This document shows, one piece after another, positions 35,545-42,939 of a DNA stretch of 64,000 bases; position 1 is the first letter of the stretch, and every line of letters begins with the position of its first letter. The stretch comes from CBDCVN01 sp965223585 (GTDB lineage: Bacteria > Deinococcota > Deinococci > Deinococcales > Trueperaceae). The notes under the pieces were generated by a model. The model had not been told where the DNA came from and did no database searches. It saw only the letters and a list, made by a program, of their open reading frames with translations. The stretch covers positions 496,001 through 560,000 of the forward strand of contig CBDCWW010000024.1 in assembly GCA_965223585.1 (NCBI GenBank). Direction: 5' to 3'. Position numbers and translations under genes: made by a program.

Positions 35545-36450
35545 CTACCTTACTGCATCATCAATTCTTTGAGAAGCTGTATGCAAGTAATTAGTTACTT
35601 GGTTTATTTCTTCGTTCCAGTGTTTAATAATTTCTATAAGTTGCTCGTAACCATTAGCATCCTTTTCATATCCCAGAACATTAATGCCAAGGTCATTATA
35701 GTATGTTTGCTCATAGCTAAGAATATTATCCTCACGACTGTAGAAAGGAGATAGCATGAAATGCCTTGGAGCCAATGATTGACTTCTGGGATTATCCTGA
35801 AGTATGAAATCCAGTATTTCAAATTCTGCTAGACCATAGCCCAAGAAAAGAACAGTGTACTCACGAAATATTTGTTCGAGAAATCTCCTAAACTCAGGGT
35901 TTTTATACCTTTTCATATACTGAGAAACCGTAAATATCAGAGAACGCTTATCCCTAACAGAGCCATGAATATGATATAAATTTGTGCTGTCTAATCTATC
36001 CTTTCTGAAGTCAGAATCTTGGTAAAGAATATTTGGAGGGTTAAAAAGCCTGTCGAAATGAGTATCAGCATTGGTAGTTATAAATAAAGCCCTTAACTTA
36101 TAAATATCATCATAGATATTGGGGGCCTTAATATCATTGTCCCCTTCTTTTAAAGCTTTTTCCATCTCTTCATAAAAAACTTTAGAATGATCATTGTTAT
36201 TCAATAGGTGGTAGCATATCGTTATTGTTTTCTTATGCTCTGCAATCTGTAAAAGAGTTTCTTTCTCCTTAAAGTTGATGATTTTTTCCCTATTACACCT
36301 CTTGACAAGGTTTTCAGCAAGCTCATTCCATCCTAGACACCCTACCAGCCTTGATACTCCTGCACCAATAAAGACAGCTAGGGTACCTTTATTAACAGCA
36401 TCTCTTATCTCATCTGGAACTTTAGGGATAGGCGAAATGCTATTACTCAT
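35545..36450 (-). CDS. SIR2-like (SIR2_2) domain protein, probable NADase effector
   Basis: The 301 residues are almost entirely a SIR2-like Rossmann domain. The NAD loop reads FIGAGVSRLVG (GAGVS 29-33), followed by ITTNADTHFDRLF (Asn127) and the catalytic-type His162 in HIHGSVRD, then VLFLGYGLAEFEILDFIL near 220. This short SIR2_2 form is common in bacterial defence systems, where it cleaves NAD on phage infection. Deacetylase activity is unlikely because the zinc module is missing. A clear AGGGGAAAAG ribosome-binding region precedes the ATG. It is the first gene of a two-gene operon, with an IS200-type element just upstream. Confidence 0.88.
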   Translation of the reverse strand: MSNSISPIPKVPDEIRDAVNKGTLAVFIGAGVSRLVGCLGWNELAENLVKRCNREKIINFKEKETLLQIAEHKKTITICYHLLNNNDHSKVFYEEMEKALKEGDNDIKAPNIYDDIYKLRALFITTNADTHFDRLFNPPNILYQDSDFRKDRLDSTNLYHIHGSVRDKRSLIFTVSQYMKRYKNPEFRRFLEQIFREYTVLFLGYGLAEFEILDFILQDNPRSQSLAPRHFMLSPFYSREDNILSYEQTYYNDLGINVLGYEKDANGYEQLIEIIKHWNEEINQVTNYLHTASQRIDDAVR

Positions 36451-36513
36451 TTTTCTTTTCCCCTGTTACAGATTCACTTTTTCTACCAAAGAATAGGTCT
36501 CGATAGTCAAGAT

Positions 36514-37140
36514 ACCACCACCTGAGGTGGTGGCTTATTTTATTGCCCCTAGAAGGTGGCATGTTACATCTACCTTAACCCTCCTTTCCCTAACCTACAT
36601 TTATTCCTCTTCCTGTTCCTTCTCTTTCTCCTTTTTCTCTTGCCATTTCACATACTTCCTTATCTTTTCTTCATCCAATCCTACTGTACTTATGCAATAC
36701 CCTCTACTCCACAAATGCCTTCCCCAATACCGCTTCCCTAACTGTTCGTATCTCTCAAACATTCTTAACGCTAACTTCCCTTTCAAGTATCCCATTATGT
36801 CTGACAAGCTATACTTTGGCGCTACAGACATCACCAGATGAACATGATCCTCCTGTACATTTAATTCCATTACTTCTACTCCGTCCTTGTATCCTAGCAA
36901 CTGATAAACAGCATTACTTACGTAATCTCCTATCTCTCCTTTCAATATCTTATATCTATACTTTGGACAAAACACCACGTGATACTTACATTCGTATATA
37001 GAATGTGACAACTTCTTAAATCTTTTATTATTATTCATGTGTACCTCCAGAATTTCACCTTCTAGGGAGGTACATTTTTACCCAACTTTACTACTCGACT
37101 GGTAAAACCCCTAATTGCACCACTACCATAGGTAGTGGTT
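36514..37140 (-). mobile_element. IS200-type insertion sequence (tnpA only), copy 1
   Basis: The ends are subterminal hairpins instead of inverted repeats, as in IS200/IS605 elements: CCACCACC-TGA-GGTGGTGG at 36515-36533 and CCACTACC-ATA-GGTAGTGG at 37120-37138. The only gene is a Y1 transposase; no tnpB is present. The exact cleavage sites cannot be fixed from one copy. Confidence 0.85.
36601..37038 (-). CDS. tnpA: IS200/IS605-family Y1 transposase
   Basis: A 145-residue HUH single-strand transposase. The HUH metal motif HVH is at 65-67 (EDHVHLVM) and the catalytic Tyr at 129 (IRKYVKWQE). KLSHSIYECKYHVVFCPKYRYKIL is the usual N-terminal strand region. It nicks and joins single-stranded ends at hairpins during replication. 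The highly charged Glu/Lys tail after residue 133 is unusual but harmless. About 60% identical to the second copy at 47648. Confidence 0.95.
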   Translation of the reverse strand: MNNNKRFKKLSHSIYECKYHVVFCPKYRYKILKGEIGDYVSNAVYQLLGYKDGVEVMELNVQEDHVHLVMSVAPKYSLSDIMGYLKGKLALRMFERYEQLGKRYWGRHLWSRGYCISTVGLDEEKIRKYVKWQEKKEKEKEQEEE

Positions 37141-37385
37141 TAGCAGAAGCTAATTAACAGTTGTTTCAGCTCGTTTCATTTTTCCCTTTTATCTGAGTAA
37201 CAGTTAGGCCAGATGCTCTGTAGATAATCTTTGTAGTAGTAACTCACTCTGTTAATTTTAACTCGAGCCACCAAACCCAACCAAGCCACTGATTAATTTT
37301 CCTTGGCTCAAGCACTAAATCCATAAAAAGTCAACCCCCCTTCCCTTTTCTTGACACAAATAATCATGACATTTAAAATGTTGTC
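37039..37385. other. IS200 left end, hairpin-repeat copy A and toxin-module promoter
   Basis: There is no gene in these 347 bp. From left to right it holds the tnpA leader and left-end hairpin of the IS200 element, about 120 bp of unassigned AT-rich sequence, repeat copy A (37262-37312) and the promoter of the next module. Confidence 0.6.
37262..37312. repeat. CTCGAG-bounded hairpin repeat, copy A
   Basis: It starts CTCGAGCCACC and ends TTGGCTCAAG; the core AACCCAACCAAGCCACTGAT and TTAATTTTCCTTGG match the other copies. CTCGAGCCA and TGGCTC(A/G)AG are the inverted arms. Confidence 0.75.
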
Positions 37386-37390
37386 ATGAT
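37351..37390 (+). promoter_or_regulatory. Promoter and palindromic operator of the nucleotidyltransferase/XRE module
   Basis: Consensus TTGACA (37351-37356), a 17-bp spacer and TAAAAT (37374-37379) are followed by only six bases before the ATG, so the mRNA should be leaderless. An inverted repeat with arms ATCATGACATTT and AATGTTGTCATGAT (37363-37390) covers the -10 and the start codon. It is the likely binding site of the downstream XRE protein. Confidence 0.75.
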
Positions 37391-37835
37391 ACCTAACTTT
37401 GCTGATAGGGGTGAACTACCTTCAGGCATCCACCCATCAAATTGGCAAGAGGTAGTTAGAAAATTGGGCTGGACAAAACAAAGGAAGGTATTACTTGAGG
37501 GTTTGGAACGTGGACTTGAAGCTCTTAGAAGTGCAGGTTGTGAAATTGCCTATATAGACGGCAGTTTTGCAACTAATAAGGATGAGCCAAAGGATTTTGA
37601 TGTTTGTTGGGAAGTAGCAGGTGTACAGGGTAAATTACTGGATCCTGTACTTCTTACCTTTGCTAATGGTCGTGCCGCTCAAAAGGCTAAGTACTTTGGT
37701 GAGTTCTTTCCTTCCGAGTCACAAGCCACACCTGCTGGATTGCGTTATTTAGACTTCTTTCAGATAAATAAACTTGGACAAGCTAAAGGAATCATCAAAC
37801 TTGATTTAAGGAGTTGGAAAGATGATAACCAATGA
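37386..37835 (+). CDS. Minimal nucleotidyltransferase-like protein (DUF6932-like), probable toxin of a toxin-antitoxin pair
   Basis: The 149 residues include YIDGSFATNKDEPKDFDVCW (about 57-75), with Gly59-Ser60 and Asp70/Asp72 matching the GS...DxD metal and nucleotide motif of polymerase-beta-type nucleotidyltransferases. The rest resembles small proteins grouped as DUF6932. It overlaps by 14 bp a gene for an XRE-type repressor, the arrangement of toxin-antitoxin modules that nucleotidylate tRNA or protein. Assignment as toxin is inference. The first start codon lies within the operator, which ties expression tightly to repression. Confidence 0.7.
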   Translation: MIPNFADRGELPSGIHPSNWQEVVRKLGWTKQRKVLLEGLERGLEALRSAGCEIAYIDGSFATNKDEPKDFDVCWEVAGVQGKLLDPVLLTFANGRAAQKAKYFGEFFPSESQATPAGLRYLDFFQINKLGQAKGIIKLDLRSWKDDNQ

Positions 37836-38247
37836 ATTGCAATACAGAGTAACAAAAAGTGAGGCTCAAAAATTTGTTGATGCTATAGAAGATTTAAAAC
37901 AAAAACCTTTAGGGAAAACTGATCCTATTCTACGTCAAGCACAAATTGATGCCATGCAAAGCCAGCTTGAGGAAATGTATCAAGACCTAGCTGATTATGA
38001 AGCGCTCAAACAGCAGAAACGCACTGAGTTTAATACACATTCTATAACAGAGTTGCCCTTAGGATTGATTCAGGCTCGGATTGTTCAAGGGTTAACCCAA
38101 GAGCAACTGGCTGAGAAGTTAGGTGTTTCTAAGCAACTAGTACAGCGTGATGAGGAAAATTTTTATGCTAGTGCCAGTTTGCAACGATTGGCAAAAGTTG
38201 CTGAGGTTTTGGGGGTTAGATTTGATGGTAGGCTCGAGCTGGCATAA
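37822..38247 (+). CDS. XRE-family DNA-binding protein, probable antitoxin/repressor
   Basis: A 141-residue protein. The N-terminal half (about 10-75) is rich in Gln, Glu and Lys and probably a coiled coil. The C-terminal half has a Cro/CI helix-turn-helix (LIQARIVQGLTQEQLAEKLGVSKQLVQRDEENFY, recognition helix about 107-120). It should neutralise the upstream protein and bind the palindrome over the promoter. AAGGAG lies nine bases before the ATG. The last residues come from a CTCGAGCT site, so the C-terminus has been shaped by the repeat family. Confidence 0.85.
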   Translation: MITNELQYRVTKSEAQKFVDAIEDLKQKPLGKTDPILRQAQIDAMQSQLEEMYQDLADYEALKQQKRTEFNTHSITELPLGLIQARIVQGLTQEQLAEKLGVSKQLVQRDEENFYASASLQRLAKVAEVLGVRFDGRLELA

Positions 38248-38404
38248 ACGTTCCTCAAAGGGTGTTCGAGCAGCTAAACTAAACCACACATTCCTCACCT
38301 AACAAGTTTGCTTTTGCTCTAGCACATCAACCTAGCTCTGATTGTCACCAGAGGTTCTCGGACACAGCCCTAACTCTAAAACCCTTTATGAATTTGATGA
38401 TTGA

Positions 38405-38448
38405 CTCGAGCGCTCAAACCCAACCAAATTACTGATTAGTTTTTCTTA
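38405..38448. repeat. CTCGAG-bounded hairpin repeat, copy B (partial)
   Basis: CTCGAGCGCTCAAACCCAA is followed by CCAAATTACTGATTAG and TTTTTCTT. The right CTCGAG arm is missing; the end of the repeat forms the stop codon of the LysE-type gene. Confidence 0.65.
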
Positions 38449-39060
38449 TTGATTTGTCATTCCAAGTTTAACACCAAGGGCTGCAAACGTAGCTGCAAAT
38501 GATTTTCTTAACCAGATAATAAGTCTGGGTGAATTAGAAATGTATTCACGAACCACACTTGCCAAAACACCATACAAAACAAAGATAATTAATGTTATGA
38601 GCATAAACAAAATACTCAGCATAAACATTTCAATTATTGGTGATGAGGTATTTGGTGAGATAAAGAGTGGCAAAAAAGCAAGGAAGAATATTGACAATTT
38701 AGGGTTTAAAATATTGAGTAAGATAGCTTTCATTACAATTTGCCAAGGGGTACTCTTGGAAGAAATTGCATCAAATTTAAGAGCGCCTTTTTCATGCCAC
38801 ATAGCCCAAGCAAGATATAATAAGTAAATAACGCCCGCAAATTTGAGTCCTTGAAAAACAACTGCACTCATATGAAGAATGAATGATAGTCCGAGTATAC
38901 TTGCTAATAAGTGTGGAATAATGCCTACTGTGCAACCGAATGCTGCTGCAATACTTGCTCGCCAACCGTGAAAAAGTCCTGTTGAAACTGTATAAATTAC
39001 ACCTGTTCCGGGTATGAGCACTACTATTAGTGATGTCAATAAAAACTCTGTACTAAACAT
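38446..39060 (-). CDS. LysE/RhtB-family amino-acid exporter
   Basis: A 204-residue membrane protein with about six helices, typical of LysE/RhtB exporters. The N-terminal segment LIPGTGVIYTVSTGLFHGWRAS corresponds to the conserved PGP...G..G region, and NILNPKLSIFFLAFLP to the family's NP..FFL..lP motif. The start was set at 39060 because GGAGGTGAG lies directly upstream; a further upstream ATG (39090) would add ten polar residues. It has repeats on both sides, like a cassette, and is transcribed opposite to its neighbours. Confidence 0.9.
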   Translation of the reverse strand: MFSTEFLLTSLIVVLIPGTGVIYTVSTGLFHGWRASIAAAFGCTVGIIPHLLASILGLSFILHMSAVVFQGLKFAGVIYLLYLAWAMWHEKGALKFDAISSKSTPWQIVMKAILLNILNPKLSIFFLAFLPLFISPNTSSPIIEMFMLSILFMLITLIIFVLYGVLASVVREYISNSPRLIIWLRKSFAATFAALGVKLGMTNQ

Positions 39061-39269
39061 TCTCACCTCCGAATGGGATTTATGCTGCATTTTACTTTGC
39101 TGTTACCCAAACCTAATGGTATTAAGTTCAGGAATGTATATTTTAAACACATTTCCCTACAAGCAATTATATGCTTAATTTAGATATCCATGTACACATC
39201 ATGCTATAGTGCTAGTCGAGTTAAATGTTTGATAAGTGTTCCTATAGTAATACACCTTAGTAATTTTAC

Positions 39270-39320
39270 CTCGAGCCACCAAACCCAACCAAGTTACTGA
39301 TTAATTTCCCTTGGCTCGAG
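39270..39320. repeat. CTCGAG-bounded hairpin repeat, copy C (best preserved)
   Basis: The arms CTCGAGCCA and TGGCTCGAG are exact inverse complements. The intervening core reads CCAAACCCAACCAAGTTACT then GATTAATTTCCCT. It can fold as a 9-bp stem with a large loop. Confidence 0.8.
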
Positions 39321-39350
39321 ACCAATTCAAACCTACCCATCATAAGCTGC

Positions 39351-39356
39351 TATAAT
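39351..39356 (+). promoter_or_regulatory. Extended -10 box for leaderless toxin-antitoxin mRNA
   Basis: TGCTATAAT is an extended -10 element. It ends six bases before the ATG at 39363, with no room for a ribosome-binding site. Confidence 0.6.
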
Positions 39357-39362
39357 CTATCT

Positions 39363-39581
39363 ATGACTGAATTACTTGAAAAGGCCATCAGCGAAGTTAA
39401 ACAGCTACCTGATGCTGACCAGAATGCAATTGCACAATTCATTTTTGAAGAACTCGAAGATGAACGTCGTTGGGATGAAGCTTTTGCTAAATCTCCTGAA
39501 GTGCTCGAGCGTTTGCTCGCTGAAGCCGAAGCTGAAGACCTTGCTGGACTCACTCAGCCTTGTGATTCTGAAGATTTGTGA
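39363..39581 (+). CDS. Small acidic antitoxin-like protein
   Basis: A 72-residue acidic protein (TELLEKAISEVKQLPDADQN ... FEELEDERRWDEAFAKSPEV) with the amphipathic helical pattern common in antitoxins that pair with RelE/ParE-like toxins. Its stop overlaps the toxin start (GTGA). It carries two CTCGA sequences, one of them a full CTCGAG. The family cannot be named with certainty; the role comes from the pairing. Confidence 0.75.
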   Translation: MTELLEKAISEVKQLPDADQNAIAQFIFEELEDERRWDEAFAKSPEVLERLLAEAEAEDLAGLTQPCDSEDL

Positions 39582-39847
39582 AGTCAAAAACAACCAAAGC
39601 TTTTCGTAAGCTGTTAACAGCTTTACCAGATGACGTACAAGAACTAGCCTATAAGCAATACAAGATTTTCAAGAAAGATCCTTGGCACAACAGTTTAAAA
39701 TTTAAGCAGGTTCATCCTAAACTTCCTATTTATTCAGCTCGAGTTAGTAAAGGCTATCGTGCCTTGTGCAAAAGAGATAAATCAAGTGTCTTATGGTTTT
39801 GGATTGGTTCCCATAGTGAGTATAATAAACTCTTGTCACAATTTTAG
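39578..39847 (+). CDS. RelE/ParE-superfamily toxin-like protein
   Basis: An 89-residue basic protein starting with GTG. RKLLTALPDDVQELAYKQYKIFKKDPWHNSLKFKQVH is followed by YSARVSKGYRALCKR and LWFWIGSHSEYNKLL, matching the RelE/HigB fold with its central Arg-rich strand and C-terminal H-x-E-Y. Toxins of this fold cut mRNA at the ribosome. It is translationally coupled to the acidic antitoxin. Confidence 0.85.
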   Translation: MKSKTTKAFRKLLTALPDDVQELAYKQYKIFKKDPWHNSLKFKQVHPKLPIYSARVSKGYRALCKRDKSSVLWFWIGSHSEYNKLLSQF

Positions 39848-39851
39848 TTAT

Positions 39852-39891
39852 GCTCTAACTAGGTACTTTAGTTTTCTTTAGCTCGAGCCCC
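39852..39891. repeat. CTCGAG hairpin repeat, copy E (right half)
   Basis: CTAACTAGGTACTTTAG followed by TTTTCTTTAGCTCGAGCCCC aligns with the right half of copy D (CCTAAGTTACTGATTGG...TTTTTCTTGGCTCGAGCCCC) and the following AAAACCCT/AAAACTCT. Confidence 0.55.
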
Positions 39892-39914
39892 AACTAAAAC
39901 CCTTACAACTCTCA

Positions 39915-40133
39915 CTAGCCATTTTCCTCTTTCCACTTTGCAATGAAGATTTCTGCTTCATCCATTGCCTCTGCCACAGTATCGTAATTTCCTTCTGCTT
40001 CCCAAAGCATGCCACCCATATCGAGTACACGAATTAGTGAACTGCTGTAATCATCTTGACCCAATTCAATCCAACCAATTTCTTCAGCCCACCAAGCAAT
40101 GTTAGGGTACAAAGAGTCAAACGATGCAGCCAT
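39915..40133 (-). CDS. Small conserved-looking protein of unknown function
   Basis: A 72-residue soluble acidic protein (SLYPNIAWWAEEIGWIELGQ ... TVAEAMDEAEIFIAKWKEEN). TAGGAG precedes the ATG by ten bases. The Trp-rich, acidic composition resembles small stand-alone proteins often found in cassette arrays. No family recognised. Confidence 0.6.
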   Translation of the reverse strand: MAASFDSLYPNIAWWAEEIGWIELGQDDYSSSLIRVLDMGGMLWEAEGNYDTVAEAMDEAEIFIAKWKEENG

Positions 40134-40225
40134 ATTTTAAGCTCCTATCTAAAAGTTTTTGACAGTGAAAATCTCATGTGTATTAGACATACCACAACTT
40201 CTACACCTTAAATTGTTATGTGCTA

Positions 40226-40633
40226 TTATTCCACCCCATTAAACTTCTTGCATATTAAAGGATGAGCAAAAGCACCAGCTTTGAGTATAGCAACATTGTC
40301 ATGCGTGTCTATTACTATGACGATAGACTCATTCATACTTTCTGAATTTTGAGCAGTTGAGAATTGTAAATCTGTGCCAGTTATTACAGTAAAATCTCCA
40401 CTTTTAAGAACCTCTCCTGTGCCTTCCCAACAACCCGTATAGGCACAAACACTCATAGACCCTGAATCATCAACATTTACATCCATAGGAGTAAAACTAT
40501 TATCAATTCGCACTTCACATTTCCCTGAAAAGCATGTTATCTCCAAATCGTTTCTGCAATTCCAGTTCTCTGCTTGTGCTGTTGCCACCAAAATAGTCAA
40601 AAATATAATTATGCTAAATTTCATGTTGGTCAC
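40226..40633 (-). CDS. Small secreted protein of unknown function
   Basis: A 135-residue protein with a clean signal peptide (KFSIIIFLTILVATAQA, cleavage probably after residue 20). The mature part is about 115 residues, predicted mostly beta, with six Cys (CRNDLEITCFSGKCEVR, then CAYTGC and near the end LICKKF) that could form three disulphides in the periplasm or outside. It lies 22 bp after the upstream gene on the same strand and may share its transcript. No family recognised. Confidence 0.65.
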   Translation of the reverse strand: MTNMKFSIIIFLTILVATAQAENWNCRNDLEITCFSGKCEVRIDNSFTPMDVNVDDSGSMSVCAYTGCWEGTGEVLKSGDFTVITGTDLQFSTAQNSESMNESIVIVIDTHDNVAILKAGAFAHPLICKKFNGVE

Positions 40634-40655
40634 AATCTTTCTTGTGGTTTATGAG

Positions 40656-41153
40656 TTAATAGGTGTCATCTTCAAAATTGCACTCTAGTCCCACAACCTT
40701 ACCGTCTTCAATTAGCTCATAAACAGGATATGTTCCATCACCATTGCCTGATTTGACATACACTAGCAATGAAGATTTATAAGTAATTTGTCCTGAGAAA
40801 TTCTCGTTTATTTCATCATCTAGTGCTGTCTCAGTCCACTCTTCATAGTCAGGGTAGCTAGAATTTATTTCAGAAACGAACGTTTCATAATCTAGTATCC
40901 CAACACTTCCATGATCGACTGATAAATGACCAATCATCTTTCCTAGTTCAGGGTTTGATCCTACTTTTCTTGCTCTTACACGAGCACAATACCACGGTTC
41001 GGGCACATTTATTTCTATGTCGTACATCCCGGGGTCAACAACAATTGCAGGCCACTCAGGTGTAGTCTCAGCACTGTCAAGAAGGATCATTGCATCCTTG
41101 ATGATAATCTGCTGCCCTCGAGTCTCAATTTGTGCTAAGTGATTCCAATTCAT
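40656..41153 (-). CDS. DUF4241-like protein
   Basis: A 165-residue soluble acidic protein. VVDPGMYDIEINVPEPWYCARVRARK, LSVDHGSVGILDYETFVSEI and the end GNGDGTYPVYELIEDGKVVGLECNFE follow the pattern I associate with DUF4241, a family seen beside polymorphic toxins and in stand-alone contexts. GAGGT precedes the ATG. It may be an immunity-type protein, but no toxin is visible nearby. Confidence 0.55.
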   Translation of the reverse strand: MNWNHLAQIETRGQQIIIKDAMILLDSAETTPEWPAIVVDPGMYDIEINVPEPWYCARVRARKVGSNPELGKMIGHLSVDHGSVGILDYETFVSEINSSYPDYEEWTETALDDEINENFSGQITYKSSLLVYVKSGNGDGTYPVYELIEDGKVVGLECNFEDDTY

Positions 41154-41208
41154 ATTTTGTTACCTCAAATTTTCAAACCCGGCCAAATGACTAAACAGCT
41201 TCTTAGCT

Positions 41209-41844
41209 TCAGTTTTCACCATTTAATTCTATGGTCAGCTTCTTCATTTGCTCATAGAGCATAATTGTTGCTTCTATAAGCCTTTCGTAATCTTGATCTT
41301 CAATTAACAAGTGCTCAACTATTATATCGAAACGAAACTTTTCTACAGAATCCTCAGTCTTAGAAAGCTTATCGTTCAGAAACCTAACTTCTAGCCCGTG
41401 TCTTTTACCAAGCTCGAGCAATTTAATTTGAATTTCTGGGGTTAGAAGAGACCTAATAAATTCCTCTTCCTTTGCACGAATGATAAATTTGTTATCAAAT
41501 TCAGCTCGGTCAATTTTTACCTTTTTTAGCTCTCGCCTTGTTTCCATGACTATGGTTAGCCTTGATCTACTCGTAATCCTAAAACTGCAATAATTAGGAA
41601 AAACTGTTGTATAGAACCTAGCATATGTGAAAGACCCATTTTCACCATCGCCTGCTGAAACAAAAATATCAACGTCTCTGTGGCGAAAGGACAATTGGGG
41701 GTAAGATGCAAAAACATTTTTTATAGAGCCAGTCCTTTGCAGCGCCTGCCTTTTAAAAACAGCAGAAATTTTCTTGCTATCTTTCTGATAAAAGTACAAG
41801 CCCACTATTGCAGCAATGGCAAATAATACCCAAAGGATATTCAT
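41209..41844 (-). CDS. Membrane-anchored protein of unknown function
   Basis: A 211-residue protein with one N-terminal helix (LWVLFAIAAIVGLYFYQ, residues 4-20), so the rest probably lies in the cytoplasm as a type-III-like anchor. The soluble part contains FASYPQLSFRHRDVDIFVSAG and a C-terminal helical region (DIIVEHLLIEDQDYERLIEATIMLYEQMKKL). No family recognised. It is the first gene of a run on the minus strand with the DUF4241-like and secreted proteins. Confidence 0.6.
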   Translation of the reverse strand: MNILWVLFAIAAIVGLYFYQKDSKKISAVFKRQALQRTGSIKNVFASYPQLSFRHRDVDIFVSAGDGENGSFTYARFYTTVFPNYCSFRITSRSRLTIVMETRRELKKVKIDRAEFDNKFIIRAKEEEFIRSLLTPEIQIKLLELGKRHGLEVRFLNDKLSKTEDSVEKFRFDIIVEHLLIEDQDYERLIEATIMLYEQMKKLTIELNGEN

Positions 41845-41951
41845 AATATTATCTTTACTTGCCTAGCAGCAATACGCTCAGATGTGTGCACTCTAAACGT
41901 CATCTCCCATAAGCAATTCCAAAGACCGCCTGCGTGTAAATCCTGCTAGGG

Positions 41952-41973
41952 CAAAAGTTTGACCAAACTTTTG
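41952..41973. repeat. Short perfect hairpin
   Basis: CAAAAGTTTG and CAAACTTTTG form a perfect 10-bp stem around AC. It lies 39 bp before repeat copy D, upstream of the membrane-anchored protein gene, and may be part of the same repeat unit. Confidence 0.5.
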
Positions 41974-42011
41974 TTATGTAACTCCTATAGTGATTCACTC
42001 TTTTATCTTAC

Positions 42012-42059
42012 CTCGAGCAAATAAGGCCTAAGTTACTGATTGGTTTTTCTTGGCTCGAG
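42012..42059. repeat. CTCGAG-bounded hairpin repeat, copy D
   Basis: It begins CTCGAGCAAATAAGGCCTAA and ends TTTTTCTTGGCTCGAG. The core AAGTTACTGATTGG matches copies A-C. Upstream homology to copy C extends another 30 bp. Confidence 0.7.
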
Positions 42060-42106
42060 CCCCACCAAAACTCTCAAATTTCTACAGCAAAAGTTAAACA
42101 ATGTGA

Positions 42107-42796
42107 CTAAAAACGGCCACTGGAAATGGGAATACCCCAAACGGGGTGAGTTAAGTTAAATCGTTCAAAAATAGCTTTGGCTTCTTCTAGAGTCCACTTT
42201 TGCCAGTCAGGGCTTAAGTGATTCCCGTACCAAGCTTTAGCAAATTTGAAAACTTCTTCAGCAGGCTGAATATCACCTTTAGGTATATTATGGCGTTTTG
42301 CCTAATCTTCAATAGTCGCTTCATTTTCAAATAAGAGCATAGTCGTACACGTGAAAATAATATTGTCCCAAGCATCAGTCATGGGGATGGGAAAATGAAC
42401 GTAAAAGTCTTTGTCAAGAAGCTGCCCCTCTTTAACACGTAACTGGACTTGCCTGCTATTTGCACCAAGAGTTGTTGTAATGGTCACGTCTTCTCCAAGA
42501 AGCGAAGCCGCACCAAGTGAGCACCAAGCACAATTGCCCCACCATTCCATATTTCCTTTTCGAAGTAGGAAGTTGGTGGGCGCAAGTGAGAATGGATGAA
42601 TCACCCATACTTCCGAGTTATGGGGATGTAACACAACACCGTGATATTCTTGCAAGGCTTGTAGTGCATCTATAATATCTGACTTTGGTTTAGCGAACTG
42701 GTCTGACAGTTGCTCAATGTTTGGTGAGTAACCTTTGTCAACAACATGCTTGAGAATAGTGTAGTGCAAACTTGAATGGTTTAGTTCTTTAGACAC
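42107..42796 (-). pseudogene. Alkylmercury-lyase (MerB)-like protein with internal amber codon
   Basis: The uninterrupted part runs from a GTG at 42796 (GGAGGA upstream) through 164 residues: an N-terminal winged-helix-like segment, then HPFSLAPTNFLLRKGNMEWW, NCAWCSLGAASLLG and WDNIIFTCTTMLLF, which follow the MerB-like pattern. Codon 165 (42302-42304) is TAG; the same frame then continues for 64 codons as AKRHNIPKGDIQPAEEVFKF and AKAWYGNHLSPDW to a stop at 42107. The family expects Trp (TGG) at that point, so one base change explains the stop. Cys89 and Cys150 correspond to the catalytic pair; Cys92 replaces the catalytic Asp. Confidence 0.8.
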
Positions 42797-42939
42797 AGGT
42801 TCCTCCTTGCAAGCTAAGGTGGCTAACTTTTCCTTATTTTTTTGAGACTAGAGCAACTTGAATCCCAACCTTTAACCATAAGTCAGGGTAAATACGTGAG
42901 AGGGCTTTAGGTTAACAACACTCTTACTTATAATGACAG

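Larger units (their letters stand above)
39061..39362. other. Intergenic region with hairpin repeat copy C
   Basis: There is no gene in these 302 bp. The right third is repeat copy C and the leaderless promoter of the next module. The block CCTATAGTAATACACC...TTTTAC before the repeat matches the sequence before copy D (CCTATAGTGATTCACTC...CTTAC), so the repeat unit extends at least 30 bp leftward. Confidence 0.6.

Noticed and set aside
36601..37038. TnpB/IscB-type RNA-guided nuclease beside the IS200 elements
   Set aside because: Neither IS200 copy contains a second gene; the flanking genes are unrelated.
37262..42059. Integron attC sites
   Set aside because: ACCCAAC in the cores fits RYYYAAC, but a matching GTTRRRY partner at the proper place was not found in the copies and no integrase is visible. 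I report the array as cassette-like only.
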